Numbered from the stretch's first letter, positions 15,866-25,310 are shown. The stretch is 48,533 bases of DNA from DTU036 sp964346475 (GCA_964346475.1 CAYFUM010000007.1:1-48533); one strand, 5' to 3'. Numbers and translations: made by a program. The notes: a model not told the origin generated them from the sequence alone.

Positions 15866-17352
15866 TGTTTTTCCTCCACCCTAGCCTTAAAAGTAAAATT
15901 CCTGTCCAGGGGAAAAATCGGCCTTCTTACCAGTTTATAGTCAATATCCTCAAGATTTTGCTGGCTATTGCCCTGGCTAAGGGCCAGAAGTGAGCCCCTG
16001 GCAAGCTTCTCATGGGCAGGGGTCAAATAACCTAATTTACATATGATTAGCTCTGCCTCCTCCGGAACAAGGCCCAGATCCCTAAAAATCTGGGGATCTG
16101 TATAGCCTATGTGCTGCTCAGAAAGGACCAGGTCCACTCCTTCTAAGCTAAAGACTGCCAGGTCCCCCCTGGGAAAGGAGTGTCGGCTCCAGCCCTCATA
16201 GTAGGCCTTGACCTGACCCTCAAGCTCTATACTGGGAGAGGCTTTATCAAAGTAGCCACCCAGCCTGAGTTTTATCTTCTCCCCTAGCCTGCCTTTGCAG
16301 CTTCTTGTTGCAAGGGGGTCATAGATACCTCCATAGATTATGGGTTTTTTAAGGTCCAGTCTTCTTCTATCTTCTAAAATCAGCTTTAGAAAATAAGTGT
16401 TATCAGAAGAGGCTCCAGCTGTGGGATTATCCCCTGCATCTGAGATATAAAAGGGTGTCTCTCCTTCTTTTATAGATTCAAAGGCCACCTCCAAGGCTTC
16501 TTCAGGTTTATAGGCCGGACTTACAAAATCAAATTCCTCTCTTTTGGACCATAAAAGTTCTGCCAGCTGCCTGGCTAGCTCTTCATTTTCCTTAAAGCTG
16601 TTCTCACTTACTAGGTAAACCGAAACCCCACTATCCTTATTATCAGTCCAGGGAAAACCCATAAGATAGGAGGCGGCCAGGACTCCCGGGATTTCCTCCA
16701 CCTGCCTGAGCTTTTCTATTAGCTCCTTCATAGGACTAACAGAGGTTCCAGATTTTTCTCCCGCTATAAGAAGGGGGAGGTAGACCCAGGTTGACTGAAG
16801 GGAGCTTCCCTCAAGCCTTCTATGCATTAAAAGAGCAGCCTGCCTTCCGGTTTCAGTGCAGTCTTCATGGGGAGCGCTCTTATAGCCAACAAAACCATCA
16901 CAGTTTTTATGCATCTTCCTGGTCATGGTAGTGTGCATGTCCAGGGAAGCATAGATGGGAAGCTGGGGGAAGAGCTTTCTTAGCTCCTCCAGCAAGGGGC
17001 CCTCGGCTTCACCGTAGCCCTCCACCATCATAGAGCCATGGAGGGAAAGGCAGATCCCATCCAGAGGAGCCTCCTCCTGGGCCCTTTTGGCCCCTTCTAT
17101 TATTTCTTTTTTTACCTCAAGATAAAAATCCCTATCCACAAGACCAGAGGGAATAGCCCTGACGGCCAGGGTAGGCAGGACCTCATAGCCTGCCTCCTTA
17201 AGACCCAGCACTATTCCTGAGAGGGAGTCATTATCCCTAATCCTATCAATAATCTCCTGGCCCCTTAGAATACTAAAATCTTCCCTCCTAGTAATTATGG
17301 GGCTCAGGGAGTTGGACTCATGATGAAGGCCTGCCACTAGAACTCTTTTCAT
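15862..17352 (-). CDS. M81 family metallopeptidase (MlrC/microcystinase C-like)
   Basis: A 496-residue zinc enzyme of the MlrC family. The N-terminal domain has AGLHHESNSLSP (9-20), SLHGSMMVEGYGEAEGPLL, ASLDMHTTMTRKMHKNCDG and YKSAPHEDCTETGRQAA, with the His/Asp residues used for zinc. The C-terminal domain runs from about 300 with SDAGDNPTAGASSDNTY. Named for microcystin degradation, most members are unrelated to toxins and probably hydrolyse amides or peptides. It overlaps nagA (upstream) and cutC (downstream) by 4 bases each, so it is part of the amino-sugar operon; a role on muropeptide or amino-sugar amides is plausible. Confidence 0.88.
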   Translation of the reverse strand: MKRVLVAGLHHESNSLSPIITRREDFSILRGQEIIDRIRDNDSLSGIVLGLKEAGYEVLPTLAVRAIPSGLVDRDFYLEVKKEIIEGAKRAQEEAPLDGICLSLHGSMMVEGYGEAEGPLLEELRKLFPQLPIYASLDMHTTMTRKMHKNCDGFVGYKSAPHEDCTETGRQAALLMHRRLEGSSLQSTWVYLPLLIAGEKSGTSVSPMKELIEKLRQVEEIPGVLAASYLMGFPWTDNKDSGVSVYLVSENSFKENEELARQLAELLWSKREEFDFVSPAYKPEEALEVAFESIKEGETPFYISDAGDNPTAGASSDNTYFLKLILEDRRRLDLKKPIIYGGIYDPLATRSCKGRLGEKIKLRLGGYFDKASPSIELEGQVKAYYEGWSRHSFPRGDLAVFSLEGVDLVLSEQHIGYTDPQIFRDLGLVPEEAELIICKLGYLTPAHEKLARGSLLALSQGNSQQNLEDIDYKLVRRPIFPLDRNFTFKARVEEKQ

Positions 17353-18497
17353 AATAGCCTCATCCCCCTCCTATAGACCTCTTTTATCTCTAAACCATCA
17401 CAAAATGAAATCATATCGGCTACTTTTCCCCTTTCTAGACTGCCAAGCTCCTCAAAACCCAGGGCCCTGGCAGGATTTAAACTGGCCATTTTAACGGCCT
17501 CATAAAGGGGCACCCCTAAATACTCCACCATGTTTTTGACTGCCCCTCTTAGGCTAAGGGTAGAACCCGCTAGGCTTCCGTCCTCCAGCCTAGCCGCCCC
17601 ATTTTCGACAAGAACCCTCTGTCCTGCCAGCCTATATTCCCCATCCTCAAGGCCTGCAGCCTCCATGGCGTCAGATACTAGGATAAGTCTATCGTAGCCC
17701 TTTGCCCTAATGGCAAGCTCTACAGCACCATCATGGAGGTGGAATCTATCGTAGATTATCTCACAGTAGATCCTATCATCCACCAGGCAGGCCCCTAGAA
17801 TACCAGGCCTCCTATGATGGAAGGCCGCCATGCCATTAAAAAGATGGCTAGCAATGCTTGCCCCTCTGTCTATAGCCTCCAGGCTTTTTTCATAGCTGGC
17901 AGAGGAGTGGCCCAGGGCAACCACAACCTTCCTCTCCCTAAGAAAGTCGATAATATCAAGGCCTCCTTCAAGTTCAGGGGCCAGGCTTACCATCCTCAGT
18001 CTTCCCTGGGCTAGCTTAAGAAGTTCAGCTATAAACTCCCTATCGGGTTGTCTTAAATGCTCCCTAGGCTGGGCTCCCCTATTTTCCATATTAAAAAAAG
18101 GCCCCTCTATATGAATCCCTAGAAGCCTGGAGGAGCTAGGGCTATTCCTATAGGCCCCAAGATTTCTGACTGCCTCTAGCATAAGCTGGGAAGAGGAGCT
18201 CATAACACTAGCCAAAAAGGAAGTGACTCCCTGACTAAGGTGGTAGTCCGCCAGCTTTCCTATGACTTCTTGACTTGCCTCCATCAGATCCTGGCCCCTT
18301 GAGCCGTGATTGTGGATATCAATAAAGCCCGGGGACAGATAGCGCCCCTGGCCATCATAAACTGAATCAAAATCCCCAGGACTATAGGATCTCGCCCTAT
18401 AGATATCTTTAATAAGCTCATCCTCTACTTCGAGGAAGTATCCCTCTAAAATACCCTGGGGCAGGATAATTCTGTAATTTTTAAAAAGTAATCTCAT
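17349..18497 (-). CDS. nagA: N-acetylglucosamine-6-phosphate deacetylase
   Basis: Converts GlcNAc-6-phosphate to glucosamine-6-phosphate and acetate. The 382-residue amidohydrolase has PGFIDIHNHGSRGQD (first metal ligands), HIEGPFFN, LGHSSASYEKSLEAID, ASHLFNGMAAFHHR (histidine ligand region) and LVSDAMEAAG with the catalytic aspartate. Length and motifs are normal. It follows nagB with an 8-base spacer and its TGA overlaps the M81 ATG by 4 bases. Confidence 0.93.
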   Translation of the reverse strand: MRLLFKNYRIILPQGILEGYFLEVEDELIKDIYRARSYSPGDFDSVYDGQGRYLSPGFIDIHNHGSRGQDLMEASQEVIGKLADYHLSQGVTSFLASVMSSSSQLMLEAVRNLGAYRNSPSSSRLLGIHIEGPFFNMENRGAQPREHLRQPDREFIAELLKLAQGRLRMVSLAPELEGGLDIIDFLRERKVVVALGHSSASYEKSLEAIDRGASIASHLFNGMAAFHHRRPGILGACLVDDRIYCEIIYDRFHLHDGAVELAIRAKGYDRLILVSDAMEAAGLEDGEYRLAGQRVLVENGAARLEDGSLAGSTLSLRGAVKNMVEYLGVPLYEAVKMASLNPARALGFEELGSLERGKVADMISFCDGLEIKEVYRRGMRLL

Positions 18498-18505
18498 TAC
18501 TCCAC

Positions 18506-19231
18506 CTAGTCTGAAAGGACTTCTTTATCAACTATAACCGTAAGATCACTATGTAGAAGTAGTAGAGACACTGGAAAGTCTGTGGAAATAGTCTTTAGGG
18601 AGAAAAACCTCTCCATGGCTTCTTTTTTACCAGCCCCCGAGGCCATTAGAATAATCTTTTTAGCTTTAAGAATGCTACCTATCCCCATAGTTAGGGCTGT
18701 CTTTGGCACCTGGTCCCCGGATTCAAAGAATCTAGAATTATCCCTTATAGTATTCTCTGTAAGTGAAACCACCGAGGTTCCCAAACTTAGCTGGTCTGCA
18801 GGCTCATTAAAGGCAATATGGCCATTGGTACCAAGGCCTAGAATCTGTAGGTCTATGCCACCGGCCTTTTCAATAAGCCTATCGTAGTCCCGGCACTCAC
18901 CTTCAAGGTCCCCTGCTAGACCACAGGGAATATGGCAATTGTCTTTTTTTACATTTATATGATTAAGGAGGTTCTCATCCATAAAATATCCATAGCTCGA
19001 GGGATGCTCCCTGGAAAGGCCTACATACTCATCTAGATTAAAAATATGTACACTGCTAAAGTCAAGCTGGCCTTCTTTATTATATTCAATTAGTTTTTCA
19101 TAGGTACCTAGGGGAGTAGAACCTGTAGCTAGGCCCAGTATAAGCCCGGGATTTTGGTTTATCTCCTCCTTTATTATATCTGCTGCCCTTTTACTGAGGC
19201 CCCTATAGTCCTCTTCTACAATTAGTCTCAT
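18506..19231 (-). CDS. nagB: Glucosamine-6-phosphate deaminase
   Basis: Converts glucosamine-6-phosphate to fructose-6-phosphate and ammonia, feeding glycolysis. The 241-residue protein carries LGLATGSTPLGTYEKL, IFNLDEYVGLSREHPSSYGYF (active-site Asp), ILGLGTNGHIAFNEPAD (catalytic Asn-His) and ALTMGIGSILKAKKI. It is the first gene of the nagB-nagA-M81-cutC-ROK operon. A TATAAT-type -10 box is readable on the minus strand at 19258-19263, about 27 bases before the start. Confidence 0.94.
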   Translation of the reverse strand: MRLIVEEDYRGLSKRAADIIKEEINQNPGLILGLATGSTPLGTYEKLIEYNKEGQLDFSSVHIFNLDEYVGLSREHPSSYGYFMDENLLNHINVKKDNCHIPCGLAGDLEGECRDYDRLIEKAGGIDLQILGLGTNGHIAFNEPADQLSLGTSVVSLTENTIRDNSRFFESGDQVPKTALTMGIGSILKAKKIILMASGAGKKEAMERFFSLKTISTDFPVSLLLLHSDLTVIVDKEVLSD

Positions 19232-19302
19232 ATTTACCTTCTTTCCTGATTAAGGCTATTATACCACCTTTATACCTGCATAAAAACCTGCTAAAGGTAA
19301 AA

Positions 19303-19328
19303 AAATAGCCGGCTAGAACCGGCTATTT
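19303..19328 (-). terminator. Terminator overlapping the csoR stop
   Basis: AAATAGCCGG-CTAGAA-CCGGCTATTT, a perfect 10-bp stem with a 6-base loop, followed leftward by a T-run (TTTTTTACC on the minus strand). It ends the copA-copZ-csoR transcript and overlaps the last bases of csoR. Confidence 0.92.
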
Positions 19329-19586
19329 AGAAAGTTTATCAATTATTGTCATTATTTCCTGGATTTTTTCTCTCTGGTCCCCTTCTTCAAAGGACTTTTT
19401 AACGCAGCTATCCAGGTGGTCATGGAGAATTTGTCTATTTACTCCCCTCAAAATAGCCTGGGTGGCCATAAGCTGGTTGGAGATGTCTATACAGTACCTA
19501 TCATCCTCCACCATCTTCAGTATGCCATCTATCTGGCCTCTAGCTGTTTTTAGGAGGCGAGATACTCTAGCCTTATCCGACTTCAT
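19323..19586 (-). CDS. csoR: Copper-sensing transcriptional repressor CsoR
   Basis: An 87-residue all-helical metal-sensing repressor. The Cu(I) ligand triad of CsoR is present: Cys32 (RYCIDIS), His57 and Cys61 (HDHLDSC). Cu(I) binding releases it from GC-tract operators; one such palindrome lies at 22136-22149 upstream of copA. It is third and last gene of the copper operon, 12 bases after copZ, and a strong terminator overlaps its stop. Feedback control of the operon by its own product is the expected circuit. Confidence 0.92.
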   Translation of the reverse strand: MKSDKARVSRLLKTARGQIDGILKMVEDDRYCIDISNQLMATQAILRGVNRQILHDHLDSCVKKSFEEGDQREKIQEIMTIIDKLSK

Positions 19587-19598
19587 CTCTACCTCTTT

Positions 19599-19826
19599 CT
19601 AACCAAAGAGACCCTTTTTCTCAGCAACTGATACTAACTCCAGATTGACTTCCTGTAGGAGTTCAGCAAAGACGCTATCTTCAATATCCCTGTCCATTAC
19701 CACTGTGGCATTGTTCTTCTTGAGGTTGACCTTGGCCTCAACTCCCTCCAAGGAGTTTAGCGCCTTGGTGGCCCTGGCCACGCAGTGCTGGCAGCTCATT
19801 CCCTTTATATTCAGTACTTTTTTCAT
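19599..19826 (-). CDS. copZ: Copper chaperone CopZ
   Basis: A 75-residue heavy-metal-associated domain protein with the MxCxxC Cu(I) site MSCQHC at residues 10-15 and a ferredoxin-like fold pattern (VEAKVNLKKNNATVVMDRDI). It delivers Cu(I) to the CopA ATPase encoded 10 bases upstream and to CsoR encoded 12 bases downstream. The stop codon is TAG. Confidence 0.92.
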   Translation of the reverse strand: MKKVLNIKGMSCQHCVARATKALNSLEGVEAKVNLKKNNATVVMDRDIEDSVFAELLQEVNLELVSVAEKKGLFG

Positions 19827-19836
19827 TTTACTCTCC

Positions 19837-22110
19837 TTAAATATTTTCGTGTTTTGGTTTAAATAGTTTGAGTCTTAGGGCGTTGGTTACAACAAAGACT
19901 GAACTCATACTCATGGCGGCAGCTCCAAACATGGGGCTGAGCTTTAGGCCAAAGGCCTTAAAGAAGACTCCTGCAGCCAGGGGTATACCCAGAGTATTGT
20001 AGAAAAAGGCCCAGAAGAGGTTTTCCTTAATGTTCTTAATTGTCGCCTTGGAGAGCTCCACGGCACTCACTGCGTCCAGTAGGTCACTTTTCATAAGGAC
20101 TATATCCGCCGATTCTATGGCAACATCGGTGCCAGCTCCTATTGCAATACCCACATCGGCCCGGGCTAGGGCTGGGGCATCGTTGATTCCATCTCCCACC
20201 ATGGCCAAGGTTTTTCCACTTTCCTGGATCCTGCGAACTTCCTCCTCCTTATCCTGGGGCATGACCTCAGCCACTACCCTATCAATATGGAGTTCTTTTC
20301 TTATGGCTTCCGCTGTCATGGCATTATCCCCTGTCAGCATTACCACATCTATTCCCAGGGCCTTAAAGCCTTCTATAGCCTGGAGACTGGTAGGCTTTAC
20401 AACATCGGCAACGGCTATAAGACCCAGGAGCCTTCCTTCCTCTGCAAAGTAGAGGGGGGTCTTACCCTGTCTGGCAAAATTATCGGAGCTCTCTTTAAAG
20501 TCTCCTATATCTACTCCCTGCTCCTTCATCAGGGCCAGGTTACCTGCCACATAGGTCTTACCATCAATTTCTCCAATAATCCCCCTGCCAGAAAGGGCTT
20601 CAAAATTTTCTACCCTTCTCATGCTCAGGGACTCCTGCTCTGCCCTTTTGACTATGGCTTCGGCAAGAGGGTGCTCCGAGGGTTTTTCCAGGGAGGCTGC
20701 TATCTCTAAAAGCTCCTCCTGGGGTATTTCAAGACTTATTATATCTGTAACCTGGGGCTGGCCCTGGGTTATGGTACCAGTTTTATCTAGCACAACCGTG
20801 TCAATCTTGTGCAGGGTCTCCAGAGCCTCAGCCGACTTAATTAGGATACCGTGGCTGGCCCCCTTGCCTGTTCCCACCATGATAGCCACAGGAGTTGCAA
20901 GACCCAGGGCGCAGGGGCAGGATATGACAAGGACTGCTATACCAATGGACATGGCAAACTCAAAGGACTGGCCTAGTAGAAGCCAGACTATTGTGGATAT
21001 AAGGGCTATAGCCATGACCGTCGGCACAAAGATACTGGAGATCTTGTCGGCCATTTTGGCAATGGGTGCCTTGGAAGCAGAAGCCTCCTCCACCAGGTTA
21101 ATTATCTGGGCCAGGGTGGTATCATCCCCCACTTTTTCAGCTTCAAATTTGAAAAAGCCTGTCTTATTTATAGTGGCAGATATAACCCTATCCCCCACAT
21201 TCTTCTCAATGGGTATACTCTCTCCTGTTAGAGCCGACTGGTCCACTGAGGAGCTTCCCTCAATGATTATTCCATCCACTGGCACGCTCTGGCCGGGACG
21301 AACCACCACAATATCTCCCTTGACAAGCTCTTCCAGAGGAATTTCTACTTCGCTATCACCCCTCATTACCAGGGCAGTTTTGGGTGCCAGGTCCATGAGC
21401 TTACTTATAGCATCAGAGGTCCTACCCTTGGCCCTGGCTTCTAGGAGCTTGCCCAGGGTTATAAGAGCCAGGATCATGGCTGCCGACTCAAAGTAAAGAT
21501 CATGGGCATACTGGGCAACCAGCTCCATATTTCCATGGCCTAGGCCTTGGCCTATCCTAAAGATTGCAAATATACCATAGACAAGCCCCGCTCCGGAACC
21601 CACAGCTATAAGGGAGTCCATGTTGGGAGAGCGGTGCCAAAGGGTCTTAAAACCCACCTGGTAGTACTTTCTATTGACATAGACAACGGGAATCGTCAGT
21701 AGGAATTGTAAAAAGGCAAAGCTCAGGGCATTCTCTAGACCCAGGAGCCAGGCCGGCATAGGAAGAAAAAACATCTCTCCCATGGCTACATACATAAGAG
21801 GAAGCATAAAGGCAAAGGATACAAGGACCCTGTACTTCATTTCCCTTATCTCTTCCTCCACGGGATTTACCCGGTCCTTCTCCTTGACCCCACCGGTCTT
21901 CGAGAAGATACTGGCGTCATAGCCCGCAGCCTCTACAGCCTTTATAACATCAAGGCTACTTATATTGTCGTCCTCATATTCTACACTCATGCTGTTTGCC
22001 AGCAGGTTGACATTAACAGACTTGACACTGGGTAACTTCTCCACGGCCTTTTCCACGGCCAGGGAGCAAGCAGAACAGGTCATACCTGTAACGCTAAATT
22101 TTTCATTCAT
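19837..22110 (-). CDS. copA: Cu(I)-exporting P-type ATPase
   Basis: A 757-residue P1B-ATPase that exports Cu(I). In order: one N-terminal metal-binding domain (GMTCSAC, 8-14), transmembrane helices, actuator TGES, the membrane metal site ISCPCALGLATP (CPC), phosphorylation site DKTGTITQGQ, the SEHPLAEAI His-Pro motif and the hinge GDGINDAPALA. Final helices carry the NAL..MSMSSV pattern of the copper class. Only one N-terminal HMA domain is present. It is the first gene of copA-copZ-csoR, behind a near-consensus promoter with a CsoR-type operator. Confidence 0.95.
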   Translation of the reverse strand: MNEKFSVTGMTCSACSLAVEKAVEKLPSVKSVNVNLLANSMSVEYEDDNISSLDVIKAVEAAGYDASIFSKTGGVKEKDRVNPVEEEIREMKYRVLVSFAFMLPLMYVAMGEMFFLPMPAWLLGLENALSFAFLQFLLTIPVVYVNRKYYQVGFKTLWHRSPNMDSLIAVGSGAGLVYGIFAIFRIGQGLGHGNMELVAQYAHDLYFESAAMILALITLGKLLEARAKGRTSDAISKLMDLAPKTALVMRGDSEVEIPLEELVKGDIVVVRPGQSVPVDGIIIEGSSSVDQSALTGESIPIEKNVGDRVISATINKTGFFKFEAEKVGDDTTLAQIINLVEEASASKAPIAKMADKISSIFVPTVMAIALISTIVWLLLGQSFEFAMSIGIAVLVISCPCALGLATPVAIMVGTGKGASHGILIKSAEALETLHKIDTVVLDKTGTITQGQPQVTDIISLEIPQEELLEIAASLEKPSEHPLAEAIVKRAEQESLSMRRVENFEALSGRGIIGEIDGKTYVAGNLALMKEQGVDIGDFKESSDNFARQGKTPLYFAEEGRLLGLIAVADVVKPTSLQAIEGFKALGIDVVMLTGDNAMTAEAIRKELHIDRVVAEVMPQDKEEEVRRIQESGKTLAMVGDGINDAPALARADVGIAIGAGTDVAIESADIVLMKSDLLDAVSAVELSKATIKNIKENLFWAFFYNTLGIPLAAGVFFKAFGLKLSPMFGAAAMSMSSVFVVTNALRLKLFKPKHENI

Positions 22111-22135
22111 ATAATCATCTCCTCGGCTAGACTAC

Positions 22136-22188
22136 ACCCCCCGGGGGGTATCTACCTTTAGAATACACCCTGGACAAGTTTCTGTCAA
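22136..22188 (-). promoter_or_regulatory. copA promoter with CsoR-type palindromic operator
   Basis: On the minus strand, TTGACA (22188-22183), a 17-base spacer and TATTCT (22165-22160) make a strong sigma-A promoter. Just downstream, at the expected transcription start, lies the perfect 14-bp palindrome ACCCCCCGGGGGGT (22136-22149) within TACACCCCCCGGGGGGTATC. GC-tract palindromes of this kind are the known operator type of CsoR, whose gene is in the same operon. A leader of about 25 bases then reaches the copA ATG. Confidence 0.88.
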
Positions 22189-22193
22189 GAAAA

Positions 22194-22218
22194 AAAGACC
22201 CCTAGGGTCTGGGTCTTT
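22194..22218 (-). terminator. Terminator at the end of the APC permease gene
   Basis: On the minus strand AAAGACCC, a 9-base loop and GGGTCTTT are followed by more T's (TTTTC). The 8-bp stem overlaps the last codons of the permease gene and isolates it from the copA promoter immediately downstream. Confidence 0.8.
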
Positions 22219-23542
22219 GAAAACTTCTGCTGGAGATAATCATTAGATAAAAACCGCTGCCTAGGGCTATCCACAGGCCTAGGGCTATAAAGGACTCCCT
22301 GCCTAGGACCGCAGGAGAGGAGGGAAGAATTAGCAGAAGAACTGTAAGGGCCGAGGCTACCACTCCCAGAGCCGATAGAAATTTTTGAGGCTTCGAAGCT
22401 GTAAGTCTATAGGCGATAAAGCATACATAAAAGTAGGCAATGGCCGCGCCCAGAGAAGACATATCCACAATCCATAGGATAACTTCTCTTCCAAACCAGG
22501 GGGCTATAAGGCTTATTAGGGTAGCAAAGAGGATGGCATTTCTAAAGACGCCATTTTTATTTATAAAACTATACCTGGAGGGAATCATGGCGTGGGACGA
22601 GATGGAGCCCATGAGCTTGCTGGTGGAAATCATAAAGCCATTGATACCTGAGGTTACTGCTGCTGCAAGGGCTATGACAAGCATGATAAAGCCAAGGCTC
22701 CCAAGGAGTTCCAGGACCCCACTACCCAGTGCCCAGTCCAGGCTATAGGCCTGGTCTGGTCCGTAGATAAGGCCCGTTGTCAGGTTTAATACTGAATAGA
22801 TAGTAGCCCCTATGAGCACCGAAACTATGGCAATAAGGCTGGCAGTCCTGGCACCAAAATCATACTCCTTACAAATCTGGGGGATACTATCAAAGCCCAC
22901 AAAGGCAAAGGGGGTAATAGCAAAGATCCTCAGGACCTGGCCCATATCAAATTTATAGGAAGATATATAGTTTGCCTTAAAGATAGCTCCATCGGCTTTT
23001 AAAAGCACCCTGAAAAAAACCAGAAAAACCATGGAAACCAGGCTCAGGGCAATTATATTTTGTACCCGGGCAGAATCCTTTATTCCCCGGATATTTATGT
23101 AGGCAAAAAGAAGGATAACAAGATTCGAAAGGAGAATCTCGCCCAAATAAACCTCAAAGCCCGCTATAGAGTAGAGATAGCCAAACTGGAAAAAGCCACC
23201 CAGGATCTTTCTTACCACCAGGGGAAAGGCAGTACCATTGAGGGGGATTATAGTAAGATAAGCAAGAAGAAGAAACCAGCCCACAATAAAACCATGGACC
23301 CCACCTAGATGCTTGTAGGTAAAGGAAAATTCTCCCCCCTCTTCCCTATGCTCATCCAGCATTACATAATAGGAGGACTGGATTATTATTATAAAAAGGG
23401 CCCCCAGAAAAAGGGCAAGGGTGGTATTTATTACCCCCGCTTCCCTTAGGAATTTACTCCCAGGCAGCATAAAGGAACCCCAGCCTATGATGGAGCCCAG
23501 CACTATTGAAAACACATCTATCCTACTTAATCTCTTATCCAT
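22202..23542 (-). CDS. APC family amino acid/amine permease
   Basis: A 446-residue transporter with about twelve helices. The N-terminal SRIDVFSIVLGSIIGWGSFMLPG (helix 1 with the unwound GxG substrate site) and the ITPFAFVGFDSIPQ motif of helix 6 identify the amino acid-polyamine-organocation superfamily. The specific substrate is unknown. It is a single gene between the CoA-disulfide reductase gene and the copper operon. Confidence 0.85.
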   Translation of the reverse strand: MDKRLSRIDVFSIVLGSIIGWGSFMLPGSKFLREAGVINTTLALFLGALFIIIIQSSYYVMLDEHREEGGEFSFTYKHLGGVHGFIVGWFLLLAYLTIIPLNGTAFPLVVRKILGGFFQFGYLYSIAGFEVYLGEILLSNLVILLFAYINIRGIKDSARVQNIIALSLVSMVFLVFFRVLLKADGAIFKANYISSYKFDMGQVLRIFAITPFAFVGFDSIPQICKEYDFGARTASLIAIVSVLIGATIYSVLNLTTGLIYGPDQAYSLDWALGSGVLELLGSLGFIMLVIALAAAVTSGINGFMISTSKLMGSISSHAMIPSRYSFINKNGVFRNAILFATLISLIAPWFGREVILWIVDMSSLGAAIAYFYVCFIAYRLTASKPQKFLSALGVVASALTVLLLILPSSPAVLGRESFIALGLWIALGSGFYLMIISSRSFQRPRP

Positions 23543-23600
23543 CTTGTCTCCTGATTAAAAGATAAGCCTAGGAAGATCCTAGGCTTAGATTTACCTGTCT

Positions 23601-25310
23601 TTATTCAAAGTTATAGGCAGTTACTATGGGCTCCCTATTTTCATACTTGTCATTAAAGTACTCGTTAAAGGATAGGCCCATAAAGCCACCAGCCATGTTG
23701 GTTATGTTCTTGTATCCCCTGTGCTGAAGAGCCATGATAGCGTTGTAGGATCTCTGGCCTGATCTACAGTGAAGATAAACTGGGACATCCCTGGGAATCT
23801 CATCCATCCTATCCCTGAGCTCTCCCACAGGAATATTGATAGCTCCCTTGATATGGCCCTTTTCATATTCATCTTTATTTCTAACGTCAACTATAAAGTT
23901 GCCTTCCTCAACCACCCTTCTAATCTCATGGACATGGATCTGCTTAAAGCAGCTGTGGAGGATATTGAGGCCGACTAGGGCTGCAAAGTTAACCACATCC
24001 CTGGCAGTTGCAAAGGGAGGGGCGTAGCAGAGTTCTAGATCCTTGAGGTCTTCCAGGGTTCCGTTGAATTTAATCAGGGTAGCAATTACGTCAATCCTCT
24101 TATCGACATTACCCCTTCCAATGGCCTGGGCACCTAGGATCTTACCTGTGGGCACTTCAAAGATCAACTTAAAGTGTAGGGGCTCAGCATCGGGCATGAT
24201 GGAGACCTTGTCCTCAGGGATTATAAGTACTGTATCATAATCTATCTGCATCTTGGTTGCCTCAATAAGTCCTTCTGAAAGACCTGTTGAAGCTCCATTA
24301 TAATCAAAAATCTTTATTACCGAGGAACCTATAACACCGGTATTATTAACCGGCCTGCCATAGATATGATCAGCTGCAGCCCTAGCCTGCTTTTGGGCAG
24401 GTCCTGCTAGGGCTAGCTTGGATTGGGAGTGAAGGAGCCTATTGTAGACCTCTATAGCGTCGCCAACGGCGTAGATATCAGGATCCGAGGTTCTAAAGTT
24501 CTGATTTACAGAGATGGCTCCCGTCTTACCCAACTCAAGACCTGCTTTTTTAGCCAGGCTGGTTTCCGGTGAAACACCGATTGCCATAACAACAGCGTCG
24601 GCTTCAACCCTTTTACCCGAAGCTAGAATCACGGTATTTTCTTCAAACTTATCCACCTTGTCATTCAATATCAGTTCAATACCCTTGTCCATTAGTTCCT
24701 TATGAAGGATCTGGACCATGTCATAGTCAAAGGGCCTCATAATCTGGGGCATAGCCTCGATTAGGGTGACATCATAGCCTCCCATTTTGAGGTTTTCCGC
24801 AGCCTCTATACCAATAAAACCTCCACCTATTACAGTGACCTTGCTGGACTTATTGTCCTTGATAAAGGAATTTAAACGGTGGATGTCTGCTACATTTCTA
24901 ATTGTAAAGACATTGACCAGGTCCAGTCCCTCAAAGGGTGGGACAATGGGGTTGGCACCGGGAGACATTATGAGCTTGTCATAGCTTTCCTTATACTCTT
25001 CACCGGTTTTAAGGTTTTTTACTGTAAGCTGCTTATTTTCTCTGTCGATATCTGTGACTTCATGGAAGACTCTAGCATCAATCCTAAAATCATTATAGAA
25101 GTCCTCGGGCTCAAGGAGCACCAGGGTCTCATGGTCTTCAATCATCCCACTAAGATGAAAGGGTAGAGCACAGTTGGAAAAGGAGACATGGGGGCCCTTT
25201 TCAAACATGATTATTTCACAATCCTCATCCAGTCTTCTTACTCTGGCAGCTGCCGAAGCACCACCTGCTACTCCACCAATTACAAGTATTTTTTTGGGTT
25301 TTTTCACCAT
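23601..25310 (-). CDS. CoA-disulfide reductase-like flavoprotein with C-terminal rhodanese domain
   Basis: A 569-residue FAD/NAD(P)H-dependent pyridine-nucleotide-disulfide reductase. The N-terminal FAD loop VIGGVAGGASAAARVRRL (9-27) and the single redox cysteine Cys47 in FSNCALPFH mark the CoADR/persulfide-reductase group. The second dinucleotide site is VIGGGFIGIEAAENL and the FAD site near residue 285 is YAVGDAIEVYN. The last 100 residues are a rhodanese with active Cys515 in HCRSGQRS. Such fusions reduce CoA-persulfide or polysulfide. Its neighbour upstream is a YeeE/YedE transporter, which fits thiosulfate or sulfane-sulfur handling. Confidence 0.9.
   Translation of the reverse strand: MVKKPKKILVIGGVAGGASAAARVRRLDEDCEIIMFEKGPHVSFSNCALPFHLSGMIEDHETLVLLEPEDFYNDFRIDARVFHEVTDIDRENKQLTVKNLKTGEEYKESYDKLIMSPGANPIVPPFEGLDLVNVFTIRNVADIHRLNSFIKDNKSSKVTVIGGGFIGIEAAENLKMGGYDVTLIEAMPQIMRPFDYDMVQILHKELMDKGIELILNDKVDKFEENTVILASGKRVEADAVVMAIGVSPETSLAKKAGLELGKTGAISVNQNFRTSDPDIYAVGDAIEVYNRLLHSQSKLALAGPAQKQARAAADHIYGRPVNNTGVIGSSVIKIFDYNGASTGLSEGLIEATKMQIDYDTVLIIPEDKVSIMPDAEPLHFKLIFEVPTGKILGAQAIGRGNVDKRIDVIATLIKFNGTLEDLKDLELCYAPPFATARDVVNFAALVGLNILHSCFKQIHVHEIRRVVEEGNFIVDVRNKDEYEKGHIKGAINIPVGELRDRMDEIPRDVPVYLHCRSGQRSYNAIMALQHRGYKNITNMAGGFMGLSFNEYFNDKYENREPIVTAYNFE

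Noticed and set aside
20621..21496. 291-codon open frame on the plus strand
   Set aside because: It is antisense to copA, whose motifs are complete; the frame has Ser/Arg/Thr-rich shadow composition and no ribosome site.
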